A stretch of 64,000 bases of DNA from Rhodococcus triatomae BKS 15-14 (GTDB lineage Bacteria; Actinomycetota; Actinomycetes; Mycobacteriales; Mycobacteriaceae). How positions within the stretch are numbered: the stretch's first letter is position 1; each line of letters opens with the position of its first letter. This document shows positions 15,072 to 23,699 of the stretch, piece after piece. Below the pieces are notes generated by a model. It did not search any database. It was not told the origin of the DNA and saw nothing but the letters and a program-made list of their open reading frames with translations. Made by a program: the position numbers and the translations under genes. The stretch is taken from positions 62,001 through 126,000 of the forward strand of contig AODO01000010.1 of assembly GCA_000341795.1 (NCBI GenBank), read 5' to 3'.

Positions 15072-17812
15072 GAGTTCACCTCCGTGGAAACGGCTTCCGG
15101 CGTGTCCGGGTCGTGCGCAGGTGAACCGAGGTAGGCAGCGACGACCGTGGGATCGTTCCTGATGTCTGCGGGCGTCCCGACGGCGATCACCTTGCCGAGG
15201 TCCAGGACGACCACGCGATCGCACACGTTCAGCACGAGGTCCATGTCGTGGTCGATGAGCAGCATGGTCACCCCCAGACCGCGGGCGGCACGCAGCCTCT
15301 CCCCCAGCCAACGGCTTTCGGAGCTGTCGAGTCCGGCGGCGGGCTCGTCCAGCAGGGCGACCGCGGGGCGTCCGGCGAGGACCCGCGCCACCGACACCAG
15401 CTGTCGTTGCCCCTGGGAGAGATCTGCCGCCGTGGTGTCGGCGAGTTCGGTGATGTCGAGCAGGGTCAGTACCGACGTCACCGCAGAGTCGGTGTCGCCG
15501 CTACGGGCGGCTCCGACGGCGACGTTCTCGGCGACTGTCAGCTCGTCGTACAGCTCGATGTCCTGGAAGGTGCGACCGAGTCCGGCGCGGCTGCGCCGGA
15601 ACGGTGGGAGCTTGGCGATGTCCTTCCCGCTCAGGGTGATCCGTCCCTCGGCCGTGGCGAATCCGCTGATGGCGTCGACGAGGGTTGTCTTGCCTGCGCC
15701 GTTGGGTCCGATCAGGCCGACGATCTCGCCGGCTCGTAGGTCGAAGCCGACGTCGTCGACGGCGCGGACCGCTCCGTATCGCACGCCAACGCCCTGCACG
15801 GACAGCACCGTGGCGCCGTCGGTGTGCACAGTGGTTTCGGGGACCGCGGGTGTGGACGCGGGCGGTGGCTGGCGGCGGTCCGATGCGCGTCGGCCTGGGA
15901 CGGGGATCCTGTGCAGGTGCCCGGCGATGCCGTCGGGGCTGGTGACGACGGTGACGATCAGGAGGATCCCGCTGACGAGCATGTAGTAGTCGCCGAAGTG
16001 CAGGTACCGCTCGGTGACGAAGAAGAGCAGGCCGCCGGGTGCGAGCACACCGGCCAGCAGGCCACCGGTCACCGACGTCACACCGGCGATGTAGAACACG
16101 GCGAACAGTCCGATTCCCGCGAAGACCGTGTATGTGCCCGCGGTCGCGAGGGTCTGTTGATACGCGAGCAGTGAGCCACCGAGACCGGCGATGAACGACG
16201 CGATTGCGAAGGCCGTCAGTTTCGTCAGGCCGACGTTGATACCGGCGGCGGCGGCGGAGCGTTCGTTGGTGCGGACTGCGAGCATCGCCGCGCCGAGGGT
16301 GCTGCGACGCAGCGCGGCGACACCGAGCGCGACTGCGGCGACGACGACGAGACAGACGACGCCGAACGCGATGCGTGGGTAGCCCGCGCCTGCTCCGATG
16401 CCGAGGTCGATGCCGAACAGGCTGGGCGGGTCGATCGGCGCGCCCTGCAGGCCGCCGTTGAGGTCGGGGTTGCGGAACCAGAACGCCTCCGCGAAGACGG
16501 CGAGTGCGAGTGTCGCGACCATCAACGGGAGTCCGCGGACCCGAAGGGCGGGCAGTCCGACGATCACGCCGACCACCATGGCGGCGAGCGCGGCGAGGAG
16601 CGGCGCGATCGGGAACGGAATGCCCAGGTTGGCGGAGAATCTGCTGAGGCTGTATGCGCCCACGCCTGCGAGGGTGAGTTGGGCGAGGGACACCTGCCCG
16701 GCGTAGCCGGTGACGACCACGAGGGACAGTGCGATCACCGCGAAGATCATCGTCCCGATGACTGCGAGACGGAGGCTTCCGGAGGTGGCCAGCAGCGCGA
16801 CCAGGCCGGCACCGAGCCCGAGGGCGGTGGGCAGTGCGATGCGTTCGGGTCGCGGGGATCGGCCGAGGTCGTGCCGGATCACGGCGCCACGTCCGGGCAG
16901 GGGCTGCCCGCGTACGAGGAGGAACACGAGGATCAGCACCAGCGGAACGGCTTCGGCGACGCCGGTGCTCGGCATCCAGTCCCACGTCACCTGCAGGTTC
17001 GTGGCCTCGGACTGCAGCATTCCGATGGCGAGTCCGGCGCCGACGGTGAGGGTGATGCTGGCGAAGTTGCCGACGAGCGCCGCTGCGAGGGCGGGGACGA
17101 TGAACATCGTGTACGCCACCGGGTTGAGCGGGACGAGTGGGGCGATGACGACACCGCCGATGGCGGCGGTTGCGGAGGACAGGGCCCAGTTGGCGATCGC
17201 GATGCGGTCCGGGGACAGTCCGGTGAGCAGCGCGCCCTTCTCGGATTCGGCTGCGGCCTCGGTGGCGATGCCGAATCGGGTGTACCGCAGCACGAGGGCC
17301 GCGCAGACGGCGAGTCCGATCACCACGGCCGCGAGCCACAGCCGGTCGGTGGCGACCGGACTGTCGCCGATCGTGATGCGGCCCTGGTGGAAGATCGGTC
17401 CGACCGCCGGGGTGATCGTTCCGACGCGCAACGCGATCAGCGCCTGCAACACGAGCATCACGCCGATCGACGCGACCGCCTTGGCGAGCACGGGCGCGGT
17501 ACGCAGCGGCCGGAACACGACCAGGTACAGCAGGACCCCGAGGAGGGCGGAGATCGCCACGGACACGAGCAGCGAGGGCAGGACACCCCACTTGCCGCCG
17601 AGATCGACGGTCGGGTCGAATCCCGGGATCGGGTTGAGGAATTCACCCCTGCGGAGGAACGCGTAGGTGTACGCCGCGTAGAGGGCGACGGCGCCGGTGG
17701 CGAAGTTCACCACACCGGAACTCTTGAAGGTCATCACGAGGGCGAGGCCCAGCGCGGCGTACACCGCGCCGTTGCCGATCCCCAGCGCCAGGAAGGCGAC
17801 GTGCTCGGTCAT
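15068..17812 (-). CDS. LivH-LivM-LivG triple fusion, ABC importer permease/ATPase
   Basis: One 914-residue protein carries three subunits that are usually separate. Residues 1 to about 310 are a LivH permease (GLALVMTFKSSGVVNFATGA). About 335-645 are a LivM permease (VVTGYAGQVSLAQ, then VRTNERSAAAAGIN). A Pro-rich linker follows, and about 665-914 are a LivG ATPase with Walker A GPNGAGKT, FQDIELYDELTVAENV, signature LSQGQRQL and Walker B VALLDEPAAGLD. It forms a complete importer core with LivF next door, needing only the binding protein encoded upstream. The hairpin at 17840-17871 should lower its expression relative to the binding protein. No frameshift is involved: the frame is open throughout. 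Confidence 0.92.
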   Translation of the reverse strand: MTEHVAFLALGIGNGAVYAALGLALVMTFKSSGVVNFATGAVALYAAYTYAFLRRGEFLNPIPGFDPTVDLGGKWGVLPSLLVSVAISALLGVLLYLVVFRPLRTAPVLAKAVASIGVMLVLQALIALRVGTITPAVGPIFHQGRITIGDSPVATDRLWLAAVVIGLAVCAALVLRYTRFGIATEAAAESEKGALLTGLSPDRIAIANWALSSATAAIGGVVIAPLVPLNPVAYTMFIVPALAAALVGNFASITLTVGAGLAIGMLQSEATNLQVTWDWMPSTGVAEAVPLVLILVFLLVRGQPLPGRGAVIRHDLGRSPRPERIALPTALGLGAGLVALLATSGSLRLAVIGTMIFAVIALSLVVVTGYAGQVSLAQLTLAGVGAYSLSRFSANLGIPFPIAPLLAALAAMVVGVIVGLPALRVRGLPLMVATLALAVFAEAFWFRNPDLNGGLQGAPIDPPSLFGIDLGIGAGAGYPRIAFGVVCLVVVAAVALGVAALRRSTLGAAMLAVRTNERSAAAAGINVGLTKLTAFAIASFIAGLGGSLLAYQQTLATAGTYTVFAGIGLFAVFYIAGVTSVTGGLLAGVLAPGGLLFFVTERYLHFGDYYMLVSGILLIVTVVTSPDGIAGHLHRIPVPGRRASDRRQPPPASTPAVPETTVHTDGATVLSVQGVGVRYGAVRAVDDVGFDLRAGEIVGLIGPNGAGKTTLVDAISGFATAEGRITLSGKDIAKLPPFRRSRAGLGRTFQDIELYDELTVAENVAVGAARSGDTDSAVTSVLTLLDITELADTTAADLSQGQRQLVSVARVLAGRPAVALLDEPAAGLDSSESRWLGERLRAARGLGVTMLLIDHDMDLVLNVCDRVVVLDLGKVIAVGTPADIRNDPTVVAAYLGSPAHDPDTPEAVSTEVNS

Positions 17813-17839
17813 GTGAAGTGCCCTGTCGGCTGGGTGGGT

Positions 17840-17871
17840 GATCGGGACCGCCGGGGCCGGCGGTCCCGATC
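17840..17871 (-). terminator. Intra-operon attenuator hairpin
   Basis: GATCGGGACCGCC pairs perfectly with GGCGGTCCCGATC across GGGGCC in the 67-base gap between binding-protein and permease genes. Such hairpins usually reduce read-through and stabilise the upstream message, giving more binding protein than membrane complex. Confidence 0.75.
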
Positions 17872-17879
17872 ATCTCGGA

Positions 17880-19118
17880 TTACGTGTTGACCGGAACTGT
17901 CTCGGAGAGGGTGCCGTCGGATTCGACGGTGCTCACGAGAATCGACTTGCTGCACAGTGCGGTGAGCACCGGGACCGCAGTTCCGTCACAGGTGAACGTG
18001 AGGCCGGGTGCAGCGGGCATCGGAACGTCCTTGGCGGTGGACAGCGCCGTCTTGAAGGACTCCGGTGTGACGGGTCCGGTCAGCGACTTGCCGACCTCAC
18101 CGAGCGACATCATCACCTGGTATCCGAGGTAGCCGAGTCCCTTGAGGTCGGTGTCGGGGGCGTATTCGGCCATCACGCTCTTGTACAGCTCGACGGTCGG
18201 CTCGTCGGAGTCGAGGACGACCGTGGTGAAGGCCTTGGCGCCGGCGATCGCATCGACGCCGGTGGAGTCGACGACGGCGGCGTCGAGGCAGCTGGCGATG
18301 AGGTACTTCTGCACGTCCGGCGCGACCGACTGGAGTGCCTTGATCGCCGAGGTGCAGAGGCGGGTGTCGCCGACGATGGAGACGGCGTCGGGGTTGCTCG
18401 CGAGTCCGGCGGTGATCTGCGGCGTCGGATCGGCGACCGCGTTGGGGATGGTGACGATCTCGAGCTCGACGCCGGCCTGCTGGAAGATGGGGTTGCCGAC
18501 CATTCCGAGCGACGATGCGGCGTCGCCCGAGTCGCCGACGAAGAGCGCCACCTTCTTGACGCCGTCCTTGGCGGCGGTGGCTGCCTGTCCACCGAGAATC
18601 GAGACGATGCCGCCGGACAGCATGTAGGAGTTGGGCGACATCATCTCGACCTGGGAGACGGGTGCCTGTGCGATGAAGGGGATCCCTGCCCCGGTGACGA
18701 TGGGCAGCATGACCGCGCCCTGGGCGCCGAGTGGCGACACGACTGCCGACACGCCCTGTTCGACCATCTGGTTGGCGCAGTTGGTGGCGGAGGCTGGCTC
18801 CTCCTGCTGGGTACAGACGATCAGATCGACCTTGTGGCCGCCGATTCCGCCGCCGTTGTTGTTGAGGTACTCGACGGCGGCCTCGCCACCCTCTCGCACC
18901 ATCGGCAGGGAGACCGCGCCGCCTTCGGGGGTGATGAAGCCGATCTTGACGGGGTCACCGGTGGCGGGGTTGGACGGCAGCGCGCTCGTGGAGCCCGAGT
19001 CCGATTCCGTGGAGCTGTCGTCGGCGCAGGCGGTCACGCCGCCGAATGCCAGGACGCCGACGGCGCCGACGATCATTGTCGAGCGAAGCTTACGACTGAG
19101 TGATGGAGCTGCTCTCAC
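17880..19118 (-). CDS. LivK-type periplasmic binding lipoprotein of ABC importer
   Basis: A 412-residue solute-binding protein (type 1 periplasmic-binding fold). The N-terminal signal ends in a lipobox GVTAC near residues 27-31, so the mature protein is lipid-anchored on the outside of the membrane; a Ser/Thr/Asp-rich linker follows. The first domain opens with VKIGFITPEGG, typical of LivK/AmiC-like proteins. The GTG start has AAAGGA seven bases upstream. It is the second gene in the operon after the SnoaL-like gene and supplies the substrate to the LivHMG-LivF complex. The ligand cannot be read from sequence. Confidence 0.92.
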   Translation of the reverse strand: MRAAPSLSRKLRSTMIVGAVGVLAFGGVTACADDSSTESDSGSTSALPSNPATGDPVKIGFITPEGGAVSLPMVREGGEAAVEYLNNNGGGIGGHKVDLIVCTQQEEPASATNCANQMVEQGVSAVVSPLGAQGAVMLPIVTGAGIPFIAQAPVSQVEMMSPNSYMLSGGIVSILGGQAATAAKDGVKKVALFVGDSGDAASSLGMVGNPIFQQAGVELEIVTIPNAVADPTPQITAGLASNPDAVSIVGDTRLCTSAIKALQSVAPDVQKYLIASCLDAAVVDSTGVDAIAGAKAFTTVVLDSDEPTVELYKSVMAEYAPDTDLKGLGYLGYQVMMSLGEVGKSLTGPVTPESFKTALSTAKDVPMPAAPGLTFTCDGTAVPVLTALCSKSILVSTVESDGTLSETVPVNT

Positions 19119-19260
19119 ACTGGGTCCTTTCGGGCGAGCACAGGCGCCGAGTCGGGTTGCGCCGTGCGACTGGAGGTTCCGGAAATCCGGGTCAGTGTCG
19201 ACTTCCGTGTGATTCTGCCCACAGTTTCAACGGGTGGGGCTGTTTTCGCTGATTTGTCCG

Positions 19261-19821
19261 TCACCACATGGGAACTGGCGACTGTCCGGCTCGGTACCAC
19301 CCGGGGAGCGGTTGCCGCTTCCGGGCGGCCTCGACGACGCGGGTCATGCGTGCGGTCATGCCGTCGGTGACGACGCCGTCGGTGATCATCTCCATGAAGA
19401 GGGCGGTGACGTTGCCGTAGTCGAAGAAGTCCCGCTGCCAGCCGAACTTGTGGTCACCGGCGTACTTGAACCAGCTGCCCTGGATTCCGTCGAGAGCGTA
19501 GTGCGAGCCGTCGGGGCGGGTTGCCTCGAACACCTGCTTCCACAGGCCGATCATGTCGCCGGTCTTCTCGTCGACCACCCAGGACTGGTACGGGTAGGTC
19601 CAGCCGTCGAGACCGTCCATCTCGAGTCCGATCGCCAGGTCCCGGATCTCGTCGCGGCCGACGGCCATGAAGTCCCATTCCGCTCCGTAGTTCCATCCGT
19701 AGGTGGCGTCCTCTGTGTAGTAGTCGGCGAGGTTGCGCCAGTTGCCCGCCTTCTCGCCGTCCCGGTTGGCCTGCAGCCAGAGTTCGATCATGTCGTCGAG
19801 CTCTGCTCGGTCGAATGCCAT
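19261..19821 (-). CDS. SnoaL/NTF2-like protein
   Basis: A 186-residue protein of the cystatin-like alpha+beta (SnoaL/NTF2) fold, a scaffold used for isomerases, hydratases and ring-modifying enzymes. The N-terminus is typical (LWLQANRDGEKAGNWRNLADYYTEDATYGW: helix then YYTEDA strand), and it is rich in aromatic residues that may line a lipophilic pocket. ATG follows AGAGG. It is the first gene after the TetR operator and heads the importer operon, so it may act on what the importer brings in, for example an aromatic or steroid-like acid; that is inference. Confidence 0.78.
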   Translation of the reverse strand: MAFDRAELDDMIELWLQANRDGEKAGNWRNLADYYTEDATYGWNYGAEWDFMAVGRDEIRDLAIGLEMDGLDGWTYPYQSWVVDEKTGDMIGLWKQVFEATRPDGSHYALDGIQGSWFKYAGDHKFGWQRDFFDYGNVTALFMEMITDGVVTDGMTARMTRVVEAARKRQPLPGWYRAGQSPVPMW

Positions 19822-19849
19822 CGACTGTCACCTCTTCCGTCGGTAAGGG

Positions 19850-19887
19850 TTTACAGGTGTCGAAGCTAACGTATTGACACCTGTAAA
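19850..19887. promoter_or_regulatory. TetR operator of the importer operon
   Basis: TTTACAGGTGTC (19850-19861) and GACACCTGTAAA (19876-19887) are perfectly complementary 12-base arms 14 bases apart, in the 159-base divergent region. This is a strong candidate site for the adjacent TetR protein controlling both directions. Confidence 0.8.
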
Positions 19888-19980
19888 GCTCCTTGTTTCG
19901 GGCGATTGGATTCCGAGCGGAAACCTGCAGCTGACGCCGTTCTTTTGCGGTGTGGATCGTGGCTGTCCTAGTGTCAATCC

Positions 19981-20577
19981 ATGCCACCGAAACGTACGCG
20001 CGGCGCGACGGCGCCTCCGCGGCGATCACTCGCAGGACGTCCGGCGGACACCACCGGCAAGCTCATCGACGCGGTTGTCGACGCGCTCCGGGACGTCGGG
20101 TACGACCGGCTGTCGATGCGGGACATCTGTCGGCGAGCGGGCGTGACGCACGCGACCGCGTACGGCTATTTCGCGTCGAAGCAGCATCTGGTGTCGGAGG
20201 CGTTCCACCGCAGCCTGGTCGAGTGGTCCACGCGCCCGATCTTCGGGGACACGGCCGGCGATCGGCTCGCCCACACGTTCGTCGGTCTCGGGCAGTTCAT
20301 GGCGGAGGATCCGTCGCTGAACATCGCCGCGATGGCCGCGATGCTCGCGGACGACGCGGACGTGCACAGGCTGCGTGGCAGCGCCGGTGACCTGATCGGC
20401 CGAAAACTGGCGGACGCTCTCGGTGATCGCGCCACCCCTGCGGCGCTGGACGCGCTGAACATGGCCGTCTCCGGGGCGATGCTGCACGCCGGCATGGGGT
20501 TCACCAGCTACGAGGCGATGGTGCAGCGCCTGAAACGGATGGGTGAACTGGTGCTGGCGGAGACGCCGGGCGGCTGA
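19981..20577 (+). CDS. TetR-family regulator of the importer operon
   Basis: A 198-residue repressor. A basic, Pro/Ala-rich N-terminal tail precedes the HTH at residues of about 25-70 (SMRDICRRAGVTHATAYGYFASKQHLV, with recognition helix THATAYGYF); the rest is the helical ligand-binding domain. The mRNA appears leaderless: TAGTGT at 19969-19974, six bases, ATG. It is divergent from the SnoaL/ABC importer operon across a clear operator. The likely inducer is the imported compound or its CoA ester. Confidence 0.9.
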   Translation: MPPKRTRGATAPPRRSLAGRPADTTGKLIDAVVDALRDVGYDRLSMRDICRRAGVTHATAYGYFASKQHLVSEAFHRSLVEWSTRPIFGDTAGDRLAHTFVGLGQFMAEDPSLNIAAMAAMLADDADVHRLRGSAGDLIGRKLADALGDRATPAALDALNMAVSGAMLHAGMGFTSYEAMVQRLKRMGELVLAETPGG

Positions 20578-20636
20578 GGGCGCGCCGGAATCGACTCGGG
20601 ATCAGCAGGATTCGCGAGTGAGTCGAGTGTGCGCCC
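20578..20636. terminator. Bidirectional terminator between convergent genes
   Basis: Nested stems GGGCGC/GCGCCC (20578-20583 and 20631-20636) and TCGACTC/GAGTCGA (20591-20597 and 20620-20626) fill the gap between the TetR and thioesterase genes. Confidence 0.5.
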
Positions 20637-20651
20637 GTCGATCGGCGCGTG

Positions 20652-21305
20652 TCAGCGCTGTCCCGGATTGAGCTTGATGAACAGCGCCTCCATCTCGGCG
20701 CAGAGGCGGTCGCCGTCGTGCAGGGTTCCCTTCACGTACACCTTCCGCCCGTCGATCCTGTCGGCCCAGGTCCGGATCTGCAATGGCGTGTTGAGTGGTG
20801 TGATCGACCGGTACTGCACGGTGAGGTACGCGGTCCGGCTGACTCCCTGGATGGCGACCGCGGATGCGTAGCCGCCGAGTTCGTCGAAGGCGACGGCGAT
20901 CTGTCCGCCGTGGGCGGCGTTGTTCCCGCCGAGATGGAAGTCGCGGAAGGTGAGTGTCGCGAATGCGCCGTCGTCGTTGAGATAGGTGACGTCGAACGGT
21001 GGCAGGTTGATGTTGCCCCGGGCCGGGAGGTCGATGCGGGTTCCGGACGGCGAATGCCACTCGTCGATGCGCGCTGCCGCGAGCTTGTCGTTGATCTCTG
21101 CCAGTGTGTCGATCAGCTCGTCGACGAGCTCGGGGGTCGGGCAGGCGTATCGGACGTTGTCCATCAGGGTGCGCACCTGTTCGCTGAACTCGCCGTAGCG
21201 CGGGCCGCCGCGCTCGGTGGTGATGGCCGCTCGCGCGCGGAAGCCGCCCTCGTGCGGACCCTCGACTTCGGCGGACAGGTCGGGACTCGCTGCACCGTCA
21301 CTCAT
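20652..21305 (-). CDS. PaaI-family hotdog thioesterase
   Basis: A 217-residue thioesterase of the PaaI/THEM4-like group. The catalytic segment is AAHGGQIAVAFDELGG (about residues 130-145), with the HGG loop and an acidic residue on the long helix. The N-terminal 80 residues are a helical extension. The product should be a free acid from an acyl-CoA. The ATG at 21305 appears leaderless (TACGGT, six bases, ATG on the minus strand); a longer frame upstream would run into the promoter of the divergent oxidoreductase gene. Substrate unknown. Confidence 0.87.
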   Translation of the reverse strand: MSDGAASPDLSAEVEGPHEGGFRARAAITTERGGPRYGEFSEQVRTLMDNVRYACPTPELVDELIDTLAEINDKLAAARIDEWHSPSGTRIDLPARGNINLPPFDVTYLNDDGAFATLTFRDFHLGGNNAAHGGQIAVAFDELGGYASAVAIQGVSRTAYLTVQYRSITPLNTPLQIRTWADRIDGRKVYVKGTLHDGDRLCAEMEALFIKLNPGQR

Positions 21306-21448
21306 GGTGCGACCGTATCCGAGGTGGGGCGATCGGCGTGACCTCCCCCAGGTCGGTGCGCTCCGGAGCGGTTGTCCGCCAGGACTCGGCGCTCGCATCG
21401 CCGGGCGAACGGATGTCGTACGGCGGCGACCCCGGTACCGTCCGTGCC

Positions 21449-22309
21449 ATGAATCTTGACGGTGTGGGTGTGTGGAGTTCTCCGTTGCGATACGGGGATG
21501 CCGGTGCGGCGGCGGACGCCGCCGCGGAGGTGGACGAGCTCGGTTTCACGGCACTGTGGATCCCCGACGTGGGTGGTCCGGTCCTGGACGCCGTGGAGAA
21601 TCTGCTCGTCGCGACGACGCGGACCGTCGTCGCGACCGGAATCCTGAACATGTGGATGCACGAGCCGCACGACGTCGCCGCGGCTCACGCCCGTCTGACC
21701 GCGGAACACGGGCAGCGATTCCTGCTCGGGCTCGGGATCAGCCATGCGCCGCTCATCGACAGCACGGAACCGGGTCGCTACCGCAAGCCGCTGGCCACCA
21801 CGAAGGCCTTCCTCGACGGTCTCGACGCCGCCCCGCAGCCGGTGCCCGCCGACAGTCGGGTGCTGGCGGCGCTGGGGCCGAAGATGTTGGCGCTGGCGGC
21901 GGAGCGCAGCCGCGGCGCGCATCCGTACCTCGTGACCCCCGAGCACACCGGGACGGCGCGTGCGGTGCTCGGCGGTGACGCACTTCTGGCGCCGGAGCAG
22001 ACCGCGATCTTCGCGGCGGATCGTGACGAGGCGCGGTCGATCGGTGCGGGATGGCTGAGTGGCTACCTGTCGATGCCGAACTACGCCAACAATCTTCGTC
22101 GGCTCGGCTTCACGGACGACGACTTCTCCACGATCAGCGACCGGCTGTTCGACGCGGTGATCGCGTGGGGCGACGAGGCCGACGTTCTCGCCCGTGTCGA
22201 GGAGCACCGTGCTGCCGGCGCCGACCACGTGTGCGTGCAGGTTCTGCGCGCGGATCAGCGGGAGATCCCACGGGAGGAGTGGCGGCGGCTGGCCGACGCA
22301 CTGCGCTGA
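21449..22309 (+). CDS. LLM-class F420-dependent oxidoreductase
   Basis: A 286-residue TIM-barrel enzyme of the bacterial luciferase-like family that uses coenzyme F420. The N-terminus (VGVWSSPLRYGD, then ELGFTALWIPDVGG) and the glycine-rich LLGLGISHAPL around residue 95 fit the actinobacterial TIGR03620-type subgroup. The ATG at 21449 follows TACCGT by seven bases, so its transcript is probably nearly leaderless. It is divergent from the thioesterase gene and ends 50 bases before the convergent sigma factor gene. The reaction is unknown. Confidence 0.87.
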   Translation: MNLDGVGVWSSPLRYGDAGAAADAAAEVDELGFTALWIPDVGGPVLDAVENLLVATTRTVVATGILNMWMHEPHDVAAAHARLTAEHGQRFLLGLGISHAPLIDSTEPGRYRKPLATTKAFLDGLDAAPQPVPADSRVLAALGPKMLALAAERSRGAHPYLVTPEHTGTARAVLGGDALLAPEQTAIFAADRDEARSIGAGWLSGYLSMPNYANNLRRLGFTDDDFSTISDRLFDAVIAWGDEADVLARVEEHRAAGADHVCVQVLRADQREIPREEWRRLADALR

Positions 22310-22359
22310 CTCCCCCGCCCGGGCGTCGTCGCCACGGCGACGGTGTCCGGGCTCCCCCG

Positions 22360-23118
22360 TCAGGTCAGATCTCCGCGGAGATCGTCGAGTGTCTTCGCGA
22401 GGAGCCGGGACACGTGCATCTGCGAGATGCCCATGCGCTCGGCGATCTGTGACTGGGTCAGGCCGCCGAAGAAGCGAAGGATCACGATGGTGCGTTCGCG
22501 CTCGGGGAGCCGCGCGAGTGCCGGTTCGACGGTCGCATACCCCTCGGCGGCCTCCAGTGCCAGGTCGTCGCTGCCGATCGTGTCGACGAGGGGTACGTCG
22601 TCCGCGATCGGACTGTCCATCGAGACGGTCTGGTAGGCGCTTCCGGCGATCATGGCTTCGGCGATCTCGTGTGGATCGGCGCCGAGTTCCGCGGCGATCT
22701 CGCCGGCCGACGGCGAGCGTCCGAGCCGCTGCGACAGCACCTCGACGGCCTTCCCGATCTCGAGGTGGAGTTCCTTGAGCCGGCGGGGTACCCGCATCGC
22801 CCAGCCGACGTCGCGGAAGTGGTGCCGTACCTCGCCCATGATGGTGGGGACCGCGAAGGAGACGAAGTCGGTTCCGCGGGTCACGTCGAAGCGGGTGACG
22901 GCGTTGAGCAGTCCGATCCGGGCGACCTGCACGAGGTCGTCGTAGGATTCGCCGCGCCCGCGGAAGCGTCGGGCGATGTGTTCGGCCAGAGGCAGCGCGC
23001 GCGTGACGATCTCGGTGCGGATCCGGTCGGCGTCTGCCGGGTGACGCGCGAGTCGCTCGAATTCCGCGGTGAGGTCGTCGTAGCCCTCGCTCGTGGTACC
23101 ACGGCCACCGTCCGACAC
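22360..23118 (-). CDS. sigF: SigF/SigB-family stress sigma factor
   Basis: A 252-residue RNA polymerase sigma factor of the SigB/F/G group, directing general-stress promoters. Region 2 has the DDLVQVARIGLLNAVTRFD core and the VSFAVPTIMGEVRHHFRD segment that contacts the -10; region 3 has the DPHEIAEAMI helices; region 4 has ERERTIVILRFFGGLTQSQIAERMGIS with the HTH for the -35. Its GTG start shares one base with the stop of the anti-sigma gene, so the two are co-translated and balanced. The operon has a SigF-type promoter (23604-23629), implying autoregulation. Many neighbours carry the same promoter motif. Confidence 0.92.
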   Translation of the reverse strand: MSDGGRGTTSEGYDDLTAEFERLARHPADADRIRTEIVTRALPLAEHIARRFRGRGESYDDLVQVARIGLLNAVTRFDVTRGTDFVSFAVPTIMGEVRHHFRDVGWAMRVPRRLKELHLEIGKAVEVLSQRLGRSPSAGEIAAELGADPHEIAEAMIAGSAYQTVSMDSPIADDVPLVDTIGSDDLALEAAEGYATVEPALARLPERERTIVILRFFGGLTQSQIAERMGISQMHVSRLLAKTLDDLRGDLT

Positions 23119-23546
23119 TAGTAGTCGCTTCCGAACGCCTTGGTGAATTCGACGGTGGTGTGGAATCCGCCGCCGTCGCGGGCTTCGTGGGCGACGGTGA
23201 TGGTGTCCGTGAGGGTGCGGAGGACGTGCCATCCGAAGCTGCCGCGGTCCGGTACGAGGTCGGTGCGGGTGTCGGTGTCGATCCGGACGAAGATCGATTC
23301 CTCGAGGCGTTCGAAGCAGCACACCAGCTCGGCGTCCTCGGCGGCGTCCTTGACCAGGACGGAGCAGATCTCGTCGACCGCGAGTTTGATGTCGGAGACA
23401 TGGTCGAGGGTGAAGTCCGTCAGTACCGCGATCGTCTCGGCGACTGCACGCATGACGGGTATCTGGCTGTAGTCGGCCTGCACCCGCAACTCCACCGGCG
23501 CGCGCGACGGTGCCGCATCGGGAAGTGCCATGTTGTCCTCCGCCAT
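23118..23546 (-). CDS. RsbW-like anti-sigma factor kinase
   Basis: A 142-residue GHKL-fold protein that should bind and inhibit the SigF-type factor and phosphorylate an anti-anti-sigma partner. The ATP-binding N-box helix is DHVSDIKLAVDEICSVLV (about residues 56-73), the G1 region is the acidic SIFVRIDTDTRTD, and the Gly-rich stretch GSFGWHVLRTLTD (about 108-120) is the G2 box. I chose ATG 23546 with AAGGA upstream; 23531 is also possible. It overlaps the sigma gene by one base. No anti-anti-sigma gene is adjacent. A close paralogue lies at 58232. Confidence 0.9.
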   Translation of the reverse strand: MAEDNMALPDAAPSRAPVELRVQADYSQIPVMRAVAETIAVLTDFTLDHVSDIKLAVDEICSVLVKDAAEDAELVCCFERLEESIFVRIDTDTRTDLVPDRGSFGWHVLRTLTDTITVAHEARDGGGFHTTVEFTKAFGSDY

Positions 23547-23603
23547 CGAGTTCCACGTCCTTCGCACGGCATCGCGTCGTTGCAGGTCGCATTCGCCGTC
23601 AGC

Positions 23604-23629
23604 CTACCCACGGAGTGCGGACCCGAAAC
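23604..23629 (-). promoter_or_regulatory. SigF-type promoter of the rsbW-sigF operon
   Basis: On the minus strand GTTT-N16-GGGTAG, matching the mycobacterial/streptomycete SigF/SigB motif GTTT-N15-17-GGGTAt. It predicts that SigF drives its own operon. Confidence 0.75.
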
Positions 23630-23664
23630 CTCGTTGCGTCGGCGCGGAATCGGCGGGCCCCGGC

Positions 23665-23690
23665 GATTGGGATCCGGCCCGCTCGGGTAC
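23665..23690 (+). promoter_or_regulatory. SigF-type promoter of the flavodoxin-like gene
   Basis: GATT-N16-GGGTAC, ten bases before the ATG at 23700. It is divergent from the sigma operon promoter. Confidence 0.6.
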
Positions 23691-23699
23691 TCGGACGAG

